This document shows, piece by piece, positions 1-5,892 of a stretch of 6,689 nucleotides of DNA. The stretch is taken from NCBI GenBank assembly GCA_041691295.1, contig JBEPVA010000208.1:1-6689 (forward strand), written 5' to 3'. Source of the stretch: DATEHG01 sp041691295 (GTDB lineage: Bacteria > Gemmatimonadota > Gemmatimonadetes > Gemmatimonadales > GWC2-71-9). Position 1 is the first letter of the stretch, and each line of letters starts with the position of its first letter. The position numbers and the translations under genes were made by a program. The notes below the pieces were generated by a model that was not told the DNA's origin, did no database searches, and saw nothing but the letters and a program-made list of their open reading frames with translations.

Positions 1-789
1 GCGCAGAACGCCTCCCTCGCCGCGGACGCCTTCGGTCACCAGGATGCCGCGGACACTGGGCGGCCAGACCATTCCGGTCGGGTGGAACTGGACGAACTCC
101 ATGTCCTGCAGCGCGGCGCCGGCCCGATAGGCCAGGGCATGTCCGTCGCCGGTGTATTCCCAGCTGTTGCTGGTGATGGAAAAGGCCCGTCCGACGCCCC
201 CGGTGGCCAGCACGATGGCCTTGCACTGATAGACCCGGAAGCGGCCCCGCTCCCGGTCGTAGCCAAAGGCGCCGGTGATCCGGGTGCCGTCGGTGAACAG
301 CCGGAGAATGGTGCACTCCATGTGGATGTCGATCCCCTGGTGGACCGCGTGGTCCTGCAGAGTCCGGATCATTTCGAGGCCGGTGCGGTCGCCCACGTGG
401 GCCAGGCGAGGATATTTGTGACCGCCGAAGTTACGCTGCAGGATCCTGCCGTCGGGCGTCCGGTCGAAGGTGGCGCCCCATCCCTCGAGTTCCCGCACCC
501 GGTCAGGCGCTTCCCTGGCGTGCAGCTCGGCCATCCGCCAGTTATTGAGATACTGGCCGCCCCGCATCGTATCGGCGAAATGGACCTGCCAGCTGTCCCG
601 GTCGTCCACATTGCCCAGCGCCGCCGCGACTCCACCCTCGGCCATGACGGTGTGGGCCTTGCCGAGCAGGGATTTGCAGACCAGGCCGACCGAGACCCCC
701 GCGGCCCGGGCGGCGATGGCGGCACGAAGGCCGGCGCCGCCGGCGCCGATGACGAGTACGTCGTGCTCGAAGGTCTGGTAGTCAGCCAT
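1..789 (-). CDS. sdhA: Succinate dehydrogenase/fumarate reductase flavoprotein subunit, 5' part (runs off window)
   Basis: This is the catalytic FAD subunit of complex II, which oxidises succinate to fumarate at the cytoplasmic face of the membrane. The first 263 codons are present; the family is usually about 570-650 residues, so the 3' half lies beyond base 1. Visible landmarks are the dinucleotide-binding motif VLVIGAGGAG at residues 11-20, the KAHTVMAEGG segment at 45-54 whose His46 corresponds to the covalently flavinylated histidine of SdhA, the FAD-contacting ATGGVGRAF at 195-203, the substrate-site QFHPTG at 234-239 and TEGVRGEGG at 252-260. The ATG at 787-789 starts the protein at MADYQTFEHDVLVIGAG, a normal N-terminus for the family. 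No strong Shine-Dalgarno is seen, and only 13 nt separate it from the stop of the upstream membrane subunit, so translational coupling is likely. I am very sure of the family. Succinate dehydrogenase rather than fumarate reductase direction is inferred from the neighbour. Confidence 0.96.
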   Translation of the reverse strand, partial: MADYQTFEHDVLVIGAGGAGLRAAIAARAAGVSVGLVCKSLLGKAHTVMAEGGVAAALGNVDDRDSWQVHFADTMRGGQYLNNWRMAELHAREAPDRVRELEGWGATFDRTPDGRILQRNFGGHKYPRLAHVGDRTGLEMIRTLQDHAVHQGIDIHMECTILRLFTDGTRITGAFGYDRERGRFRVYQCKAIVLATGGVGRAFSITSNSWEYTGDGHALAYRAGAALQDMEFVQFHPTGMVWPPSVRGILVTEGVRGEGGVLR

Positions 790-802
790 CAGTCGGGTGA
801 GC

Positions 803-1603
803 TCAGAAGAGGCGGAGGTCGGTCCAGATGCCCATGGAGCAGAGGCGAATGTAGATATCCGCGAACATGACAGAGAAGAGGCTCATCCAGGCCCAGCGCA
901 TGTGGCCCCGGTTGAGGCAGCTGGCGCAGTCATACGCCTTGCGGCGCACCGGCGCGCCGGACAACCGGTCCTTGTACCCGCCGATGACGTGGCGCAGCGA
1001 ATGACAGCCAAGGGTATAGCAGCCCAGGAACGTCAGGTTGACCGCCAGCACGATGGTGCCGACGCCGACGCCGAACCCGACCTGCCCCGTGGCCGCATCG
1101 GCAAACCAGAGGGCCTTGTAGACATCGGAAGCCAGCACCAGCAGGAAAAGCAGCGCCACGTACAGGAAGTAGCGATGGATGTTCTGCAGGATGAGCGGGA
1201 ATGATGCTTCGCCCCAATAGCGCTTGCGGGGTTCTCCGACAGCGCAGGACGGCGGGTCGGCCCAGAACGCCTTGTAATAGGCGCCGCGATAGTAGTAACA
1301 GGTGACCCGAAACAGGCCGGGGAAGGGCAGGATGATCAGGGCCGGCGAGAAGACCAGCCAGGCCGGCCACCAGGTCGGCGGGGGTCCGAACCACGCATGT
1401 GGCGAGTTGCCCCAGAGTTCTGGCGAATAGAACGGCGAGAGGTAGTTGCCGAAACTGTAGTGCGCGCCCTGCCAGGCCGCCCAATTGGCATAGCCGAGGA
1501 AGCCGCTGAGGATGAGGAAAACGACTGCGGGCTGGACCCACCATGCGTCGGGGCGCATCGTTTCGCCGAAACGGCGGCGGACCGGGAGCGGCGCAGATGC
1601 CAT
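803..1603 (-). CDS. sdhC: Succinate dehydrogenase membrane anchor subunit (Sdh1-type, five helices)
   Basis: The 266-aa membrane subunit anchors SdhA/SdhB and passes electrons to quinone. Five hydrophobic segments are visible at about residues 23-42, 80-100, 140-160, 178-200 and 237-255. The protein is longer than E. coli SdhC or SdhD and carries both roles in one chain. Between helices 4 and 5 lie two metal-ligand-like clusters: CYTLGCHSLRH (Cys195, Cys200, His201, His205) and YDCASCLNRGH (Cys226, Cys229, His234). This style and the gene order anchor-flavoprotein match the actinobacterial Sdh1 enzymes, in which a membrane-embedded Rieske-type [2Fe-2S] centre has been reported. Equating these residues with its ligands is my inference. 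The ATG at 1601-1603 is supported by a GGGAAGGG ribosome binding site at 1611-1618, 7 nt upstream. It is first in the operon; the promoter should lie in 1619-1850. Confidence 0.88.
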   Translation of the reverse strand: MASAPLPVRRRFGETMRPDAWWVQPAVVFLILSGFLGYANWAAWQGAHYSFGNYLSPFYSPELWGNSPHAWFGPPPTWWPAWLVFSPALIILPFPGLFRVTCYYYRGAYYKAFWADPPSCAVGEPRKRYWGEASFPLILQNIHRYFLYVALLFLLVLASDVYKALWFADAATGQVGFGVGVGTIVLAVNLTFLGCYTLGCHSLRHVIGGYKDRLSGAPVRRKAYDCASCLNRGHMRWAWMSLFSVMFADIYIRLCSMGIWTDLRLF

Positions 1604-1610
1604 CCGGAAT

Positions 1611-1618
1611 CCCTTCCC
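1611..1618 (-). promoter_or_regulatory. Ribosome binding site of the Sdh membrane subunit
   Basis: GGGAAGGG on the minus strand, 7 nt before the ATG at 1603. It fixes the start of the membrane subunit at that codon. Confidence 0.7.
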
Positions 1619-1847
1619 ATCAAGCGGGGATGAACACGAGACAGGCTGTGAGGTCCGGCACCAGGGCAGGAAATCAGTGGCGGCCGTCGTTCAATTAACC
1701 ACGCCTTTTCGGGGGGCGCCAGAGTCCACGCCAGCGGCGCTCTGCCGGTGGTGAAAGAGCGGCCGGTGGTCGGTCCGTGGTCACCGGCCAGGCTTCTGCT
1801 GGGGAGTCACCAATGACCAACGACCAACGACCAACGACCAACGACGA
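1619..1847. other. Intergenic region upstream of the sdh operon
   Basis: About 230 bases without a convincing gene. It must contain the minus-strand sdh promoter, but I find no clear -35/-10 pair. The only AT-rich patch is at about 1690-1698 (TTCAATTAA), a possible core promoter site. The region also holds a direct repeat GCCGGTGGT (1744-1752 and 1762-1770), an 8-bp inverted repeat (1761-1789) and a heptad tract (1808-1849). Reading frames across it are compositionally repetitive and look non-coding. Confidence 0.5.
1761..1789. repeat. Perfect 8-bp inverted repeat (hairpin)
   Basis: GGCCGGTG at 1761-1768 pairs exactly with CACCGGCC at 1782-1789 around a 13-base loop that can add some wobble pairs. 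There is no T-tract after it on either strand, so it is not a classical intrinsic terminator. It could act as a processing or attenuation hairpin, or as a terminator of the decayed gene at 1848-2042. Confidence 0.5.
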
Positions 1848-1849
1848 CA
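1808..1849. repeat. Heptanucleotide tandem repeat (GACCAAC)
   Basis: Four perfect copies of GACCAAC at 1815-1842 are flanked by degenerate units CACCAAT (1808-1814) and GACGACA (1843-1849). On the minus strand the unit reads GTTGGTC, which matches units of the other intergenic heptad arrays in this window. It sits directly at the 3' end of the alpha/beta hydrolase remnant and interrupts its frame end. Confidence 0.9.
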
Positions 1850-2042
1850 ACCCATCCACCTCTACCACCGGATCGACGAACGCCTGCGGCGCCTCCTGCG
1901 GCAGGTTGTGTCCGATTCCCCCCTTGATCAACCGATGGGCACACTGGCTGGTGAATTGTCCGGCATAGGCTGGGACGAGGCTGCTGCAGCGAAACTCCCC
2001 TACTTCGTCGTCGTACGGCGTCGTCGCATCCTCCGCAATCAT
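1848..2042 (-). pseudogene. C-terminal remnant of an alpha/beta hydrolase
   Basis: The minus frame encodes about 65 residues ending in a segment with IKGGIGHNLPQEAPQAFVD (residues 39-57). This is the C-terminal signature of an alpha/beta-hydrolase subfamily of the epoxide hydrolase or dehalogenase type: the His45 region that carries the catalytic histidine, followed by PQEAP and an amphipathic last helix. The nucleophile elbow (GxSxG), the oxyanion region and the acid residue are absent. A TGA at 2043-2045 stops the frame immediately upstream, and the next gene begins 19 bases beyond base 2042. At the 3' end the frame runs into the GTTGGTC heptad tract with no proper stop. Both ends are therefore lost and the remainder cannot be active. 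Family assignment rests on one motif block, so moderate confidence. Confidence 0.55.
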
Positions 2043-2061
2043 TCACGAAAGGCCTGATAGC

Positions 2062-3417
2062 ATGCCCACCAATATGGCTCAGGACCGGCGACTCACTCGC
2101 TCGGTCCGATGCTTCCTCGCGCTCGGGCTGCTGCTGGGCTTCGGGACCACGGCAGCGTCTGCCCAGACACCGGCGGCCATCGCGTCGCTGCCGGCGCATC
2201 TCTCCGAATACATGCGGCCGCTCACTCAGATGAGGGACTTCAGCGGCCGGATCCTGGTGGCGGTCAATGGCACGGTCATCCTCGACTCGGCCTACACTGC
2301 CCCGGGAGACGCGCCCAGCACCCCGGCCACCCGCTTCGGGATCGGGTCGCTGACCAAGTCATTCACCGCCGCCGCCATTCAGGTCTTGCAGGCGCGCGGG
2401 AAGCTGAAGCTGACCGACTCGGTGGCTCGCTATCTGCCTGAACTCAAGGCCTGGCCTCCGATTACCATCGAACAGCTGCTGACCCACTCGGCCGGGGTTC
2501 CGGATTACTACGTACAGGCCGATTACCCGAAGAGGAGGGAGTCGGCCATCACCCTGGTCGAGTTCGCCCGCTGGGTCGGGGCCAAGCCCCTCGACTTTGC
2601 GCCGGGCGCCCGGTCCTCCTACAGCAATTCGGGTTACGCCATGCTGGCGCTGCTCATCGAGCGGGCCTCGGGGCTGTCCTACCCTGAATTCATCGCACAG
2701 GCCCTGCTCGGGCCGGCCGGGATGACGGCGACCGGTGATCTGCGAAGTGTGAGGGGCTCGCTGGCGCCGGGCCACAATCCGGCGCCACCGCCCGCCTATC
2801 TGCAGAGCACGGTGCCATTCGATTTGAGCTGGATGGTGGGCAGTGGTTCAATCTATTCGACGACTGGCGACCTGCTACGATGGATCAGGGCGGTGCGCAG
2901 CGACCGGCTGTTCCCCTTTTCGAAACAGGCGTATCCCTACGGCTGGTCGGCCAGGCAGATCGGCCACGAGGCGGCGCTGCAGCCAACCGGCCGGATTCCG
3001 GCGGGCTACGCATCGCAAATGACCCAATTCCTGGCTCGTGATGTCACCGTCATCATCCTGAGCGACATCCAGTCCGACGTCGTGACTGGAATCGGGGACG
3101 CGATCACGGCCATGCTGCTGGGCCAGCCGTACGAGGTGCCCCGCGTGCGACAAGCTGTCGTGCTCACCGATTCGGCCGCCACTCAGGCAGTGGGGCGCTA
3201 CGAGTTCGGGCCAGGCTTTGGGGTGACCGTGCGACGGGGGCCCGGAGGATTGGAGTTGGCTGGACCCGAGGGCGATTTCCTCCCGCTCGACGCGGTGGCC
3301 GATGGTCCCTTCTTCTTCAGGGTGTTGCAGGTGAAGATCAGGTTCGGCCGGGACAGTACCAGCCGGGATTTTCTGCTCTGGAATGGATCGGCCAAGGCAT
3401 ATCGAGCCGCTCCATGA
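2062..3417 (+). CDS. Exported serine hydrolase, class C beta-lactamase/DD-peptidase fold
   Basis: A 451-aa secreted serine hydrolase of the beta-lactamase family (AmpC-like/EstB/PBP-like fold). A basic n-region (RRLTRSVR), a hydrophobic core at about residues 17-30 and an ASA-Q site predict signal peptidase I cleavage after Ala34. The acylation motif SLTK is at 96-99 (Ser96 nucleophile, Lys99 base) and the second motif Tyr-Ser-Asn at 187-189. Family blocks around them include FGIGSLTKSFTA, LLTHSAGVPDY (139-149) and YGW (293-295). The third motif, usually HTG or KTG, appears as PTG at 308-310, an unusual substitution. Residues about 370-451 form an extra C-terminal beta-rich domain often found in these proteins. 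The ATG at 2062 has GAAAGG at 2047-2052, 9 nt upstream; Met5 is an alternative start. It stands alone between a remnant and a convergent pseudogene. The substrate (peptide, ester or lactam) cannot be told from sequence. Confidence 0.9.
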   Translation: MPTNMAQDRRLTRSVRCFLALGLLLGFGTTAASAQTPAAIASLPAHLSEYMRPLTQMRDFSGRILVAVNGTVILDSAYTAPGDAPSTPATRFGIGSLTKSFTAAAIQVLQARGKLKLTDSVARYLPELKAWPPITIEQLLTHSAGVPDYYVQADYPKRRESAITLVEFARWVGAKPLDFAPGARSSYSNSGYAMLALLIERASGLSYPEFIAQALLGPAGMTATGDLRSVRGSLAPGHNPAPPPAYLQSTVPFDLSWMVGSGSIYSTTGDLLRWIRAVRSDRLFPFSKQAYPYGWSARQIGHEAALQPTGRIPAGYASQMTQFLARDVTVIILSDIQSDVVTGIGDAITAMLLGQPYEVPRVRQAVVLTDSAATQAVGRYEFGPGFGVTVRRGPGGLELAGPEGDFLPLDAVADGPFFFRVLQVKIRFGRDSTSRDFLLWNGSAKAYRAAP

Positions 3418-3444
3418 TTGGTCGGGAGCCGCTGGTCGTCAATC
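3417..3444. repeat. Degenerate heptad repeat after the serine hydrolase stop
   Basis: Reads as four 7-mers, ATTGGTC, GGGAGCC, GCTGGTC and GTCAATC, beginning on the last base of the TGA stop codon. Units 1 to 3 fit the consensus of the other arrays (GTTGGTC/GTGAGCC). Confidence 0.55.
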
Positions 3445-3489
3445 GGGTGGAACCCCGAGGGACGCGGCCCGAGTGGGCAACCGTACCTC

Positions 3490-3511
3490 GTTGGTCGTGA
3501 GTCGTTGGAAA
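3490..3511. repeat. Dispersed heptad repeat, copy A
   Basis: GTTGGTC, GTGAGTC and GTTGGAA in series, followed by A. It matches 6244-6265 at 19 of 22 positions. It lies between the convergent ends of the serine hydrolase and the DipZ-like pseudogene. Confidence 0.75.
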
Positions 3512-3587
3512 CAACTGGCAAGATGAGAACCTCCCGGCATAGGCCGCCAGGTTTGGCTGCGGCGCCCCGTTGGCATCGCCTTCCGGT

Positions 3588-4325
3588 TCAGCCGAACGTG
3601 AAGGCAAAGGCCTGAACACCAGGATCGAGAAACTCGATCTCGAAGGTCCGGTCGATGACCGGCCGGCTTTGCCGGATGAGCTGATAGAGTCTGGCCTCCC
3701 GGACCGCGCCGGTACCGTCCGAGCCAGTGTCGGTACCGTGATCATCCCCTGGGGCGACGCCGTCCACCGTCACCTTGAATCGGACCGGCTTTCCAGCCAT
3801 GGCGGGCGCCAGCACCAGGTGCAGGTCCCGGCTGTGAAAGCGGTACATGATCCTGCCGGGCGCTGTCTGGAGCGCAACATCCTCGCCGCCGATGATCCAG
3901 ACCCCGCTCAAGCCCCACTGATTCAGCCTCGGGCGGATTGGCGGGTGGTACGCCCCCGGGCGGTCCTGAGCCATCTCTTCCAGTGAGCCAAACCGTTCGG
4001 TGCGGCGATAGCCGAGGTAGGTCTCGGGGGATTGGGCGTGTCCGAAATCAGGGGCCGCTTCCACCCCGGCGCCGGAGACGCCGGTCGTGGTCTCCGGGAG
4101 GCTGGTGGCCCCATTCTCCTTGAGCAGATCACGGATGAGTGCCTCGGCCGCGTCGTAGTCCCCTTCGCCGAAATGATGGTGGCGAATGCGACCCTTGCCG
4201 TCGGTGAAGTAGTCTGTCGGCGAGTACCGATTATTGAACACCAGCCAGACTTGCTCCTTGCTGTCAACGGCTACGGGGTCGGTGACCCTCAGCTCGGTCA
4301 CGGCGGTTGTCAGATTGGCGCGGTC
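3588..4325 (-). pseudogene. C-terminal remnant of a DipZ-like thioredoxin-family protein
   Basis: The frame encodes the end of a DipZ/TlpA-type protein, in which a membrane CcdA-like part is followed by a periplasmic thioredoxin domain and a beta-sandwich C-terminal domain. Numbered from a GTG at 4301 (237 aa), residues 9-48 are the second half of the thioredoxin fold (PVAVDSKEQVW, FNNRYSP with the likely cis-Pro28, then YFTDGKGRIRHHHFGEG). Residues about 88-237 are the C-terminal domain (SPETYLGYRR, LHLVLAP, EARLYQLIRQ, EIEFLDPGVQAFAFTFG). Similarity continues upstream of the GTG (RANLTTAV, to about 4325), then stops, and an in-frame TGA lies at 4386-4388. The CxxC half and all membrane helices are missing, and no ribosome binding site precedes the GTG. 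I read it as a 5'-deleted pseudogene; a short expressed protein without redox activity is the alternative. Confidence 0.78.
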
Positions 4326-4552
4326 CCGCCCCCGGCTCCCGGCACCCTCCGCCGCCGCCCGGTCGTCCTGGTCCTCGCGGTCCGATCACCGGGACCTGGT
4401 TTTCGCGATAAGTCATTGAACGGCAGCGGCCCGCGGTCGGCCGCAAGTCGCCGGACCAGCCCCACGGGACAGGACGTCACGTGAAGCTTTGGGTCGACCC
4501 CCGTAGTGACCGGGAGGTCGGGCGGATCGCGCACACAGGTATCCTTCCTGTC

Positions 4553-5086
4553 ATGCCCGCTACCATTCGCCCGTTCCAGCCCCAGGACCAGGCCGCCGTC
4601 GCCACGCTGGTGCTCGGGATCAAGCGCGATGAGTTCGGCATCCCGATCTCGGCCAAGGAATAGCCGGACCTGCGAGACATCGCCGGCCACTATATGGCGC
4701 ACGGCGAGAATTTTTGGGTAGCGGTCGACCAGGATACGGTGCTGGGAACGGCGGGGTTGCTCAATATCGGCCACGGAGACCTGGCGCTCAGGAAGATGTT
4801 CGTGGCGCCAGGCCACCGGGGGAAGGGACCCGGCGTGGCCGCGGCGCTGCTGGCGGCCGCGCTCGACTGGTCGGCGGCGAACGGATTCGCCCGCATCCTC
4901 CTCGTGACCACCGACCAGTTCAAGGCCGCGCATCGGTTCTACGAATAAACCGGGTTCAGCCTTGTCCCGGCCGATCAGCTTCCGCCGTCGTTTCCGAGGA
5001 TCCGGCTGGAGACCCGGTTCTATTCGCTCGACCTGCCTGGGGCAGCGGATAATTCGAATCCGACCGGGTGGTACGACCAACGGTAA
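4553..5086 (+). pseudogene. GNAT N-acetyltransferase broken by two in-frame stop codons
   Basis: One continuous frame of 177 codons encodes a GNAT-fold acetyltransferase but carries TAG at 4661-4663 (codon 37) and TAA at 4946-4948 (codon 132). Sequence on both sides of each stop keeps family character. MPATIRPFQPQD is strand 1. PDLRDIAGHYMAHGENFWVA follows the first stop. LALRKMFVAPGHRGKGPG carries the acetyl-CoA pyrophosphate-binding RGxGxG at codons 89-94. FKAAHRFYE is followed after the second stop by TGFSLVPADQLPPSFP, then LETRFYSLDL. The first stop fits a CAG-to-TAG change (E-Q-PDL) and the second a lysine codon changed to TAA (FYE-K-TGF). No frameshift is seen, so inactivation looks recent. 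An upstream ATG at 4481 is also in frame, but family similarity begins at 4553. Other genes here end normally with TAG and TAA, so stop reassignment is unlikely. Confidence 0.85.
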
Positions 5087-5248
5087 CTAGCGCGGTAGCA
5101 CCGTCTGGTTGTGATTGGCGGCCAGCCGGTCGTTGCGCTTGCCGCCTTTCACGGCGGCAGCCTGCTTGTCCGACAACGAGGCCGCCCGGATTCCTTTGGC
5201 CTTCGCTGATTTCGAGGCAGGCTTGGCGGCCTTCCGGTCCTTTGCCAT
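5087..5248 (-). CDS. Small basic protein with a double-glycine (VKGG) motif
   Basis: A 53-aa protein of unknown function. Residues 1-23 are rich in Lys and Ala (AKDRKAAKPASKSAKAKG). Residues 25-36 read LSDKQAAAVKGG, and a 17-residue tail KRNDRLAANHNQTVLPR follows. The (L/I)S-x6-VKGG block aligns without gaps with the 48-aa protein at 6426-6572. It resembles the leader end of double-glycine peptides, which C39-type peptidase transporters cut after GG. Whether it is exported is unknown, and the Lys/Ala-rich start would also suit a nucleic-acid-binding protein. The start ATG at 5246-5248 is preferred over the longer frame from 5287 because GGAG lies at 5255-5258, 6 nt upstream. Its TAG stop (5087-5089) abuts the end of the convergent GNAT pseudogene at 5086. 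No Cys is present. Confidence 0.68.
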   Translation of the reverse strand: MAKDRKAAKPASKSAKAKGIRAASLSDKQAAAVKGGKRNDRLAANHNQTVLPR

Positions 5249-5254
5249 GATGAT

Positions 5255-5258
5255 CTCC
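5255..5258 (-). promoter_or_regulatory. Ribosome binding site of the 53-aa VKGG protein
   Basis: GGAG on the minus strand, 6 nt before the ATG at 5248. It selects this start over the in-frame ATG at 5287. Confidence 0.6.
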
Positions 5259-5399
5259 AGGGATGGGGGGAGTGGTACCCATTCCAATATTCAGCCGGGC
5301 TTTCGGATGTGCCAGATCCAGTCCCCACCGAGCCGGTGTACCGCGGCTAACCCTTTCGGGGGATGGTGAATGGCGGAGGCGCGTCTAGACTTCGGCGGT

Positions 5400-5416
5400 G
5401 GGGCGCGCGGCGCCCC
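5400..5416 (+). promoter_or_regulatory. Hairpin in the HPF leader
   Basis: GGGGCG (5400-5405) and CGCCCC (5411-5416) form a 6-bp, all-GC stem with a 5-base loop. It ends 8 nt before the GAGGAG ribosome binding site. It may shape the mRNA leader or influence translation; there is no T-tract, so it is not a typical terminator. Confidence 0.4.
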
Positions 5417-5424
5417 AGTCATCA

Positions 5425-5430
5425 GAGGAG
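5425..5430 (+). promoter_or_regulatory. Ribosome binding site of the HPF/RaiA gene
   Basis: GAGGAG, 5 nt before the ATG at 5436. It shows that translation starts at MQIQVSTD and not at the in-frame ATG at 5370. Confidence 0.8.
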
Positions 5431-5435
5431 CACGC

Positions 5436-5762
5436 ATGCAGATCCAGGTCAGCACCGATCACAACATCACCGGTCATGAGGACTTGATCGCCCAGGTGCA
5501 GGTCGTGGTGGAAAATGCCCTCAGCCGGTTCAGCGACCACATTACCCGGGTGGAAGTACACCTGAGCGACGAGAATAGCGACAAGAAGAGCGGCGTCAAC
5601 GACATGCGCTGTGTAATGGAGGCCAGGCTTGAGGGCCGGAAGCCGGTCGCGGTCACCGAGCATGCCACCACGGTGGAGCAAGCCGTGGAGGGCGCCGCTC
5701 ACAAGCTGGCTCGACTGGTCGAGAGCGCCCGCGGGCGGGAACACGAGAAGCACAGCCACTAG
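5436..5762 (+). CDS. HPF/RaiA-family ribosome hibernation factor
   Basis: A 108-aa protein of the short HPF/RaiA (sigma-54 modulation/YfiA) family. These proteins bind the decoding region of the 30S subunit and inactivate or protect ribosomes when growth stops. The N-terminus MQIQVSTDHNITGHEDL is the first strand and helix entry, ALSRFSDHITRVEVHLSDEN (residues about 31-50) the helix 1 to strand 2 block, RCVMEARLEGRKPVAV (about 60-75) the next strand pair, and HATTVEQAVEGAAHKLARLVE (about 78-98) the second helix. This is the typical beta-alpha-beta-beta-beta-alpha order. The last ten residues are charged and His-rich. There is no C-terminal dimerisation domain, so it is not a long-form HPF. 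The longer in-frame start at 5370 adds a low-complexity stretch absent from the family, and GAGGAG sits 5 nt upstream of 5436. It is followed by the 113-aa gene on the same strand after 130 nt. Confidence 0.87.
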   Translation: MQIQVSTDHNITGHEDLIAQVQVVVENALSRFSDHITRVEVHLSDENSDKKSGVNDMRCVMEARLEGRKPVAVTEHATTVEQAVEGAAHKLARLVESARGREHEKHSH

Positions 5763-5764
5763 TC

Positions 5765-5785
5765 CTGAGCCGTGAGCCAAAGGAC
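5765..5785. repeat. Degenerate heptad repeat after the HPF stop
   Basis: CTGAGCC, GTGAGCC and AAAGGAC in series, starting 2 nt after the TAG stop of the HPF gene. The middle unit is identical to a unit at 6251-6257. Confidence 0.5.
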
Positions 5786-5823
5786 CCAGGCGGCTACACG
5801 CAGGGCGTGATTGACCGCTCATC

Positions 5824-5872
5824 TCTGGTCTCTCGTCTCTCGTCTCAAGTCTCAAGTCTCAAGTCTCTCGTC
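5824..5872. repeat. Seven-unit heptanucleotide array (TCTCGTC/TCAAGTC)
   Basis: Seven contiguous 7-mers: TCTGGTC, TCTCGTC, TCTCGTC, TCAAGTC, TCAAGTC, TCAAGTC, TCTCGTC. All end in GTC and only positions 3-4 vary. The array ends 8 nt before the AAGGAG ribosome binding site of the 113-aa gene, so it would lie in that gene's leader if transcription starts upstream. Confidence 0.92.
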
Positions 5873-5880
5873 TCACCTGC

Positions 5881-5886
5881 AAGGAG
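5881..5886 (+). promoter_or_regulatory. Ribosome binding site of the 113-aa gene
   Basis: AAGGAG, 6 nt before a GTG start at 5893. It supports use of the non-ATG start. Confidence 0.8.
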
Positions 5887-5892
5887 TTCAAC

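Noticed and set aside
82..870. Plus-strand 262-codon open frame opposite sdhA
   Set aside because: It is antisense to a clear flavoprotein gene, has no family motifs, and its length follows from GC-rich codon bias on the other strand.
1777..1968. Plus-strand 63-codon frame through the GACCAAC tract
   Set aside because: It translates the heptad repeat and the antisense of the hydrolase remnant, and has no ribosome binding site.
4661..4948. Reassigned stop codons explaining the GNAT frame
   Set aside because: The HPF gene, the 113-aa gene and the 53-aa gene end at TAG, and the 48-aa gene at TAA, so both codons act as stops here.
4310..5080. Minus-strand 256-codon open frame across the GNAT region
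   Set aside because: It is the shadow of the GNAT frame; its sequence is Arg/Gly/Pro-rich without recognisable domains, and the plus frame carries the family motifs.
5309..5314. TGGCAC on the minus strand as a sigma-54 -24 element for the 53-aa gene
   Set aside because: The required GC of the -12 element is not at the correct spacing.
5370..5435. Longer N-terminus for the HPF protein from the ATG at 5370
   Set aside because: The added 22 residues are low complexity and unlike the family, while a strong GAGGAG precedes the ATG at 5436.
5824..5872. CRISPR-like array
   Set aside because: Units are 7 bp and contiguous, with no spacers and no cas genes.
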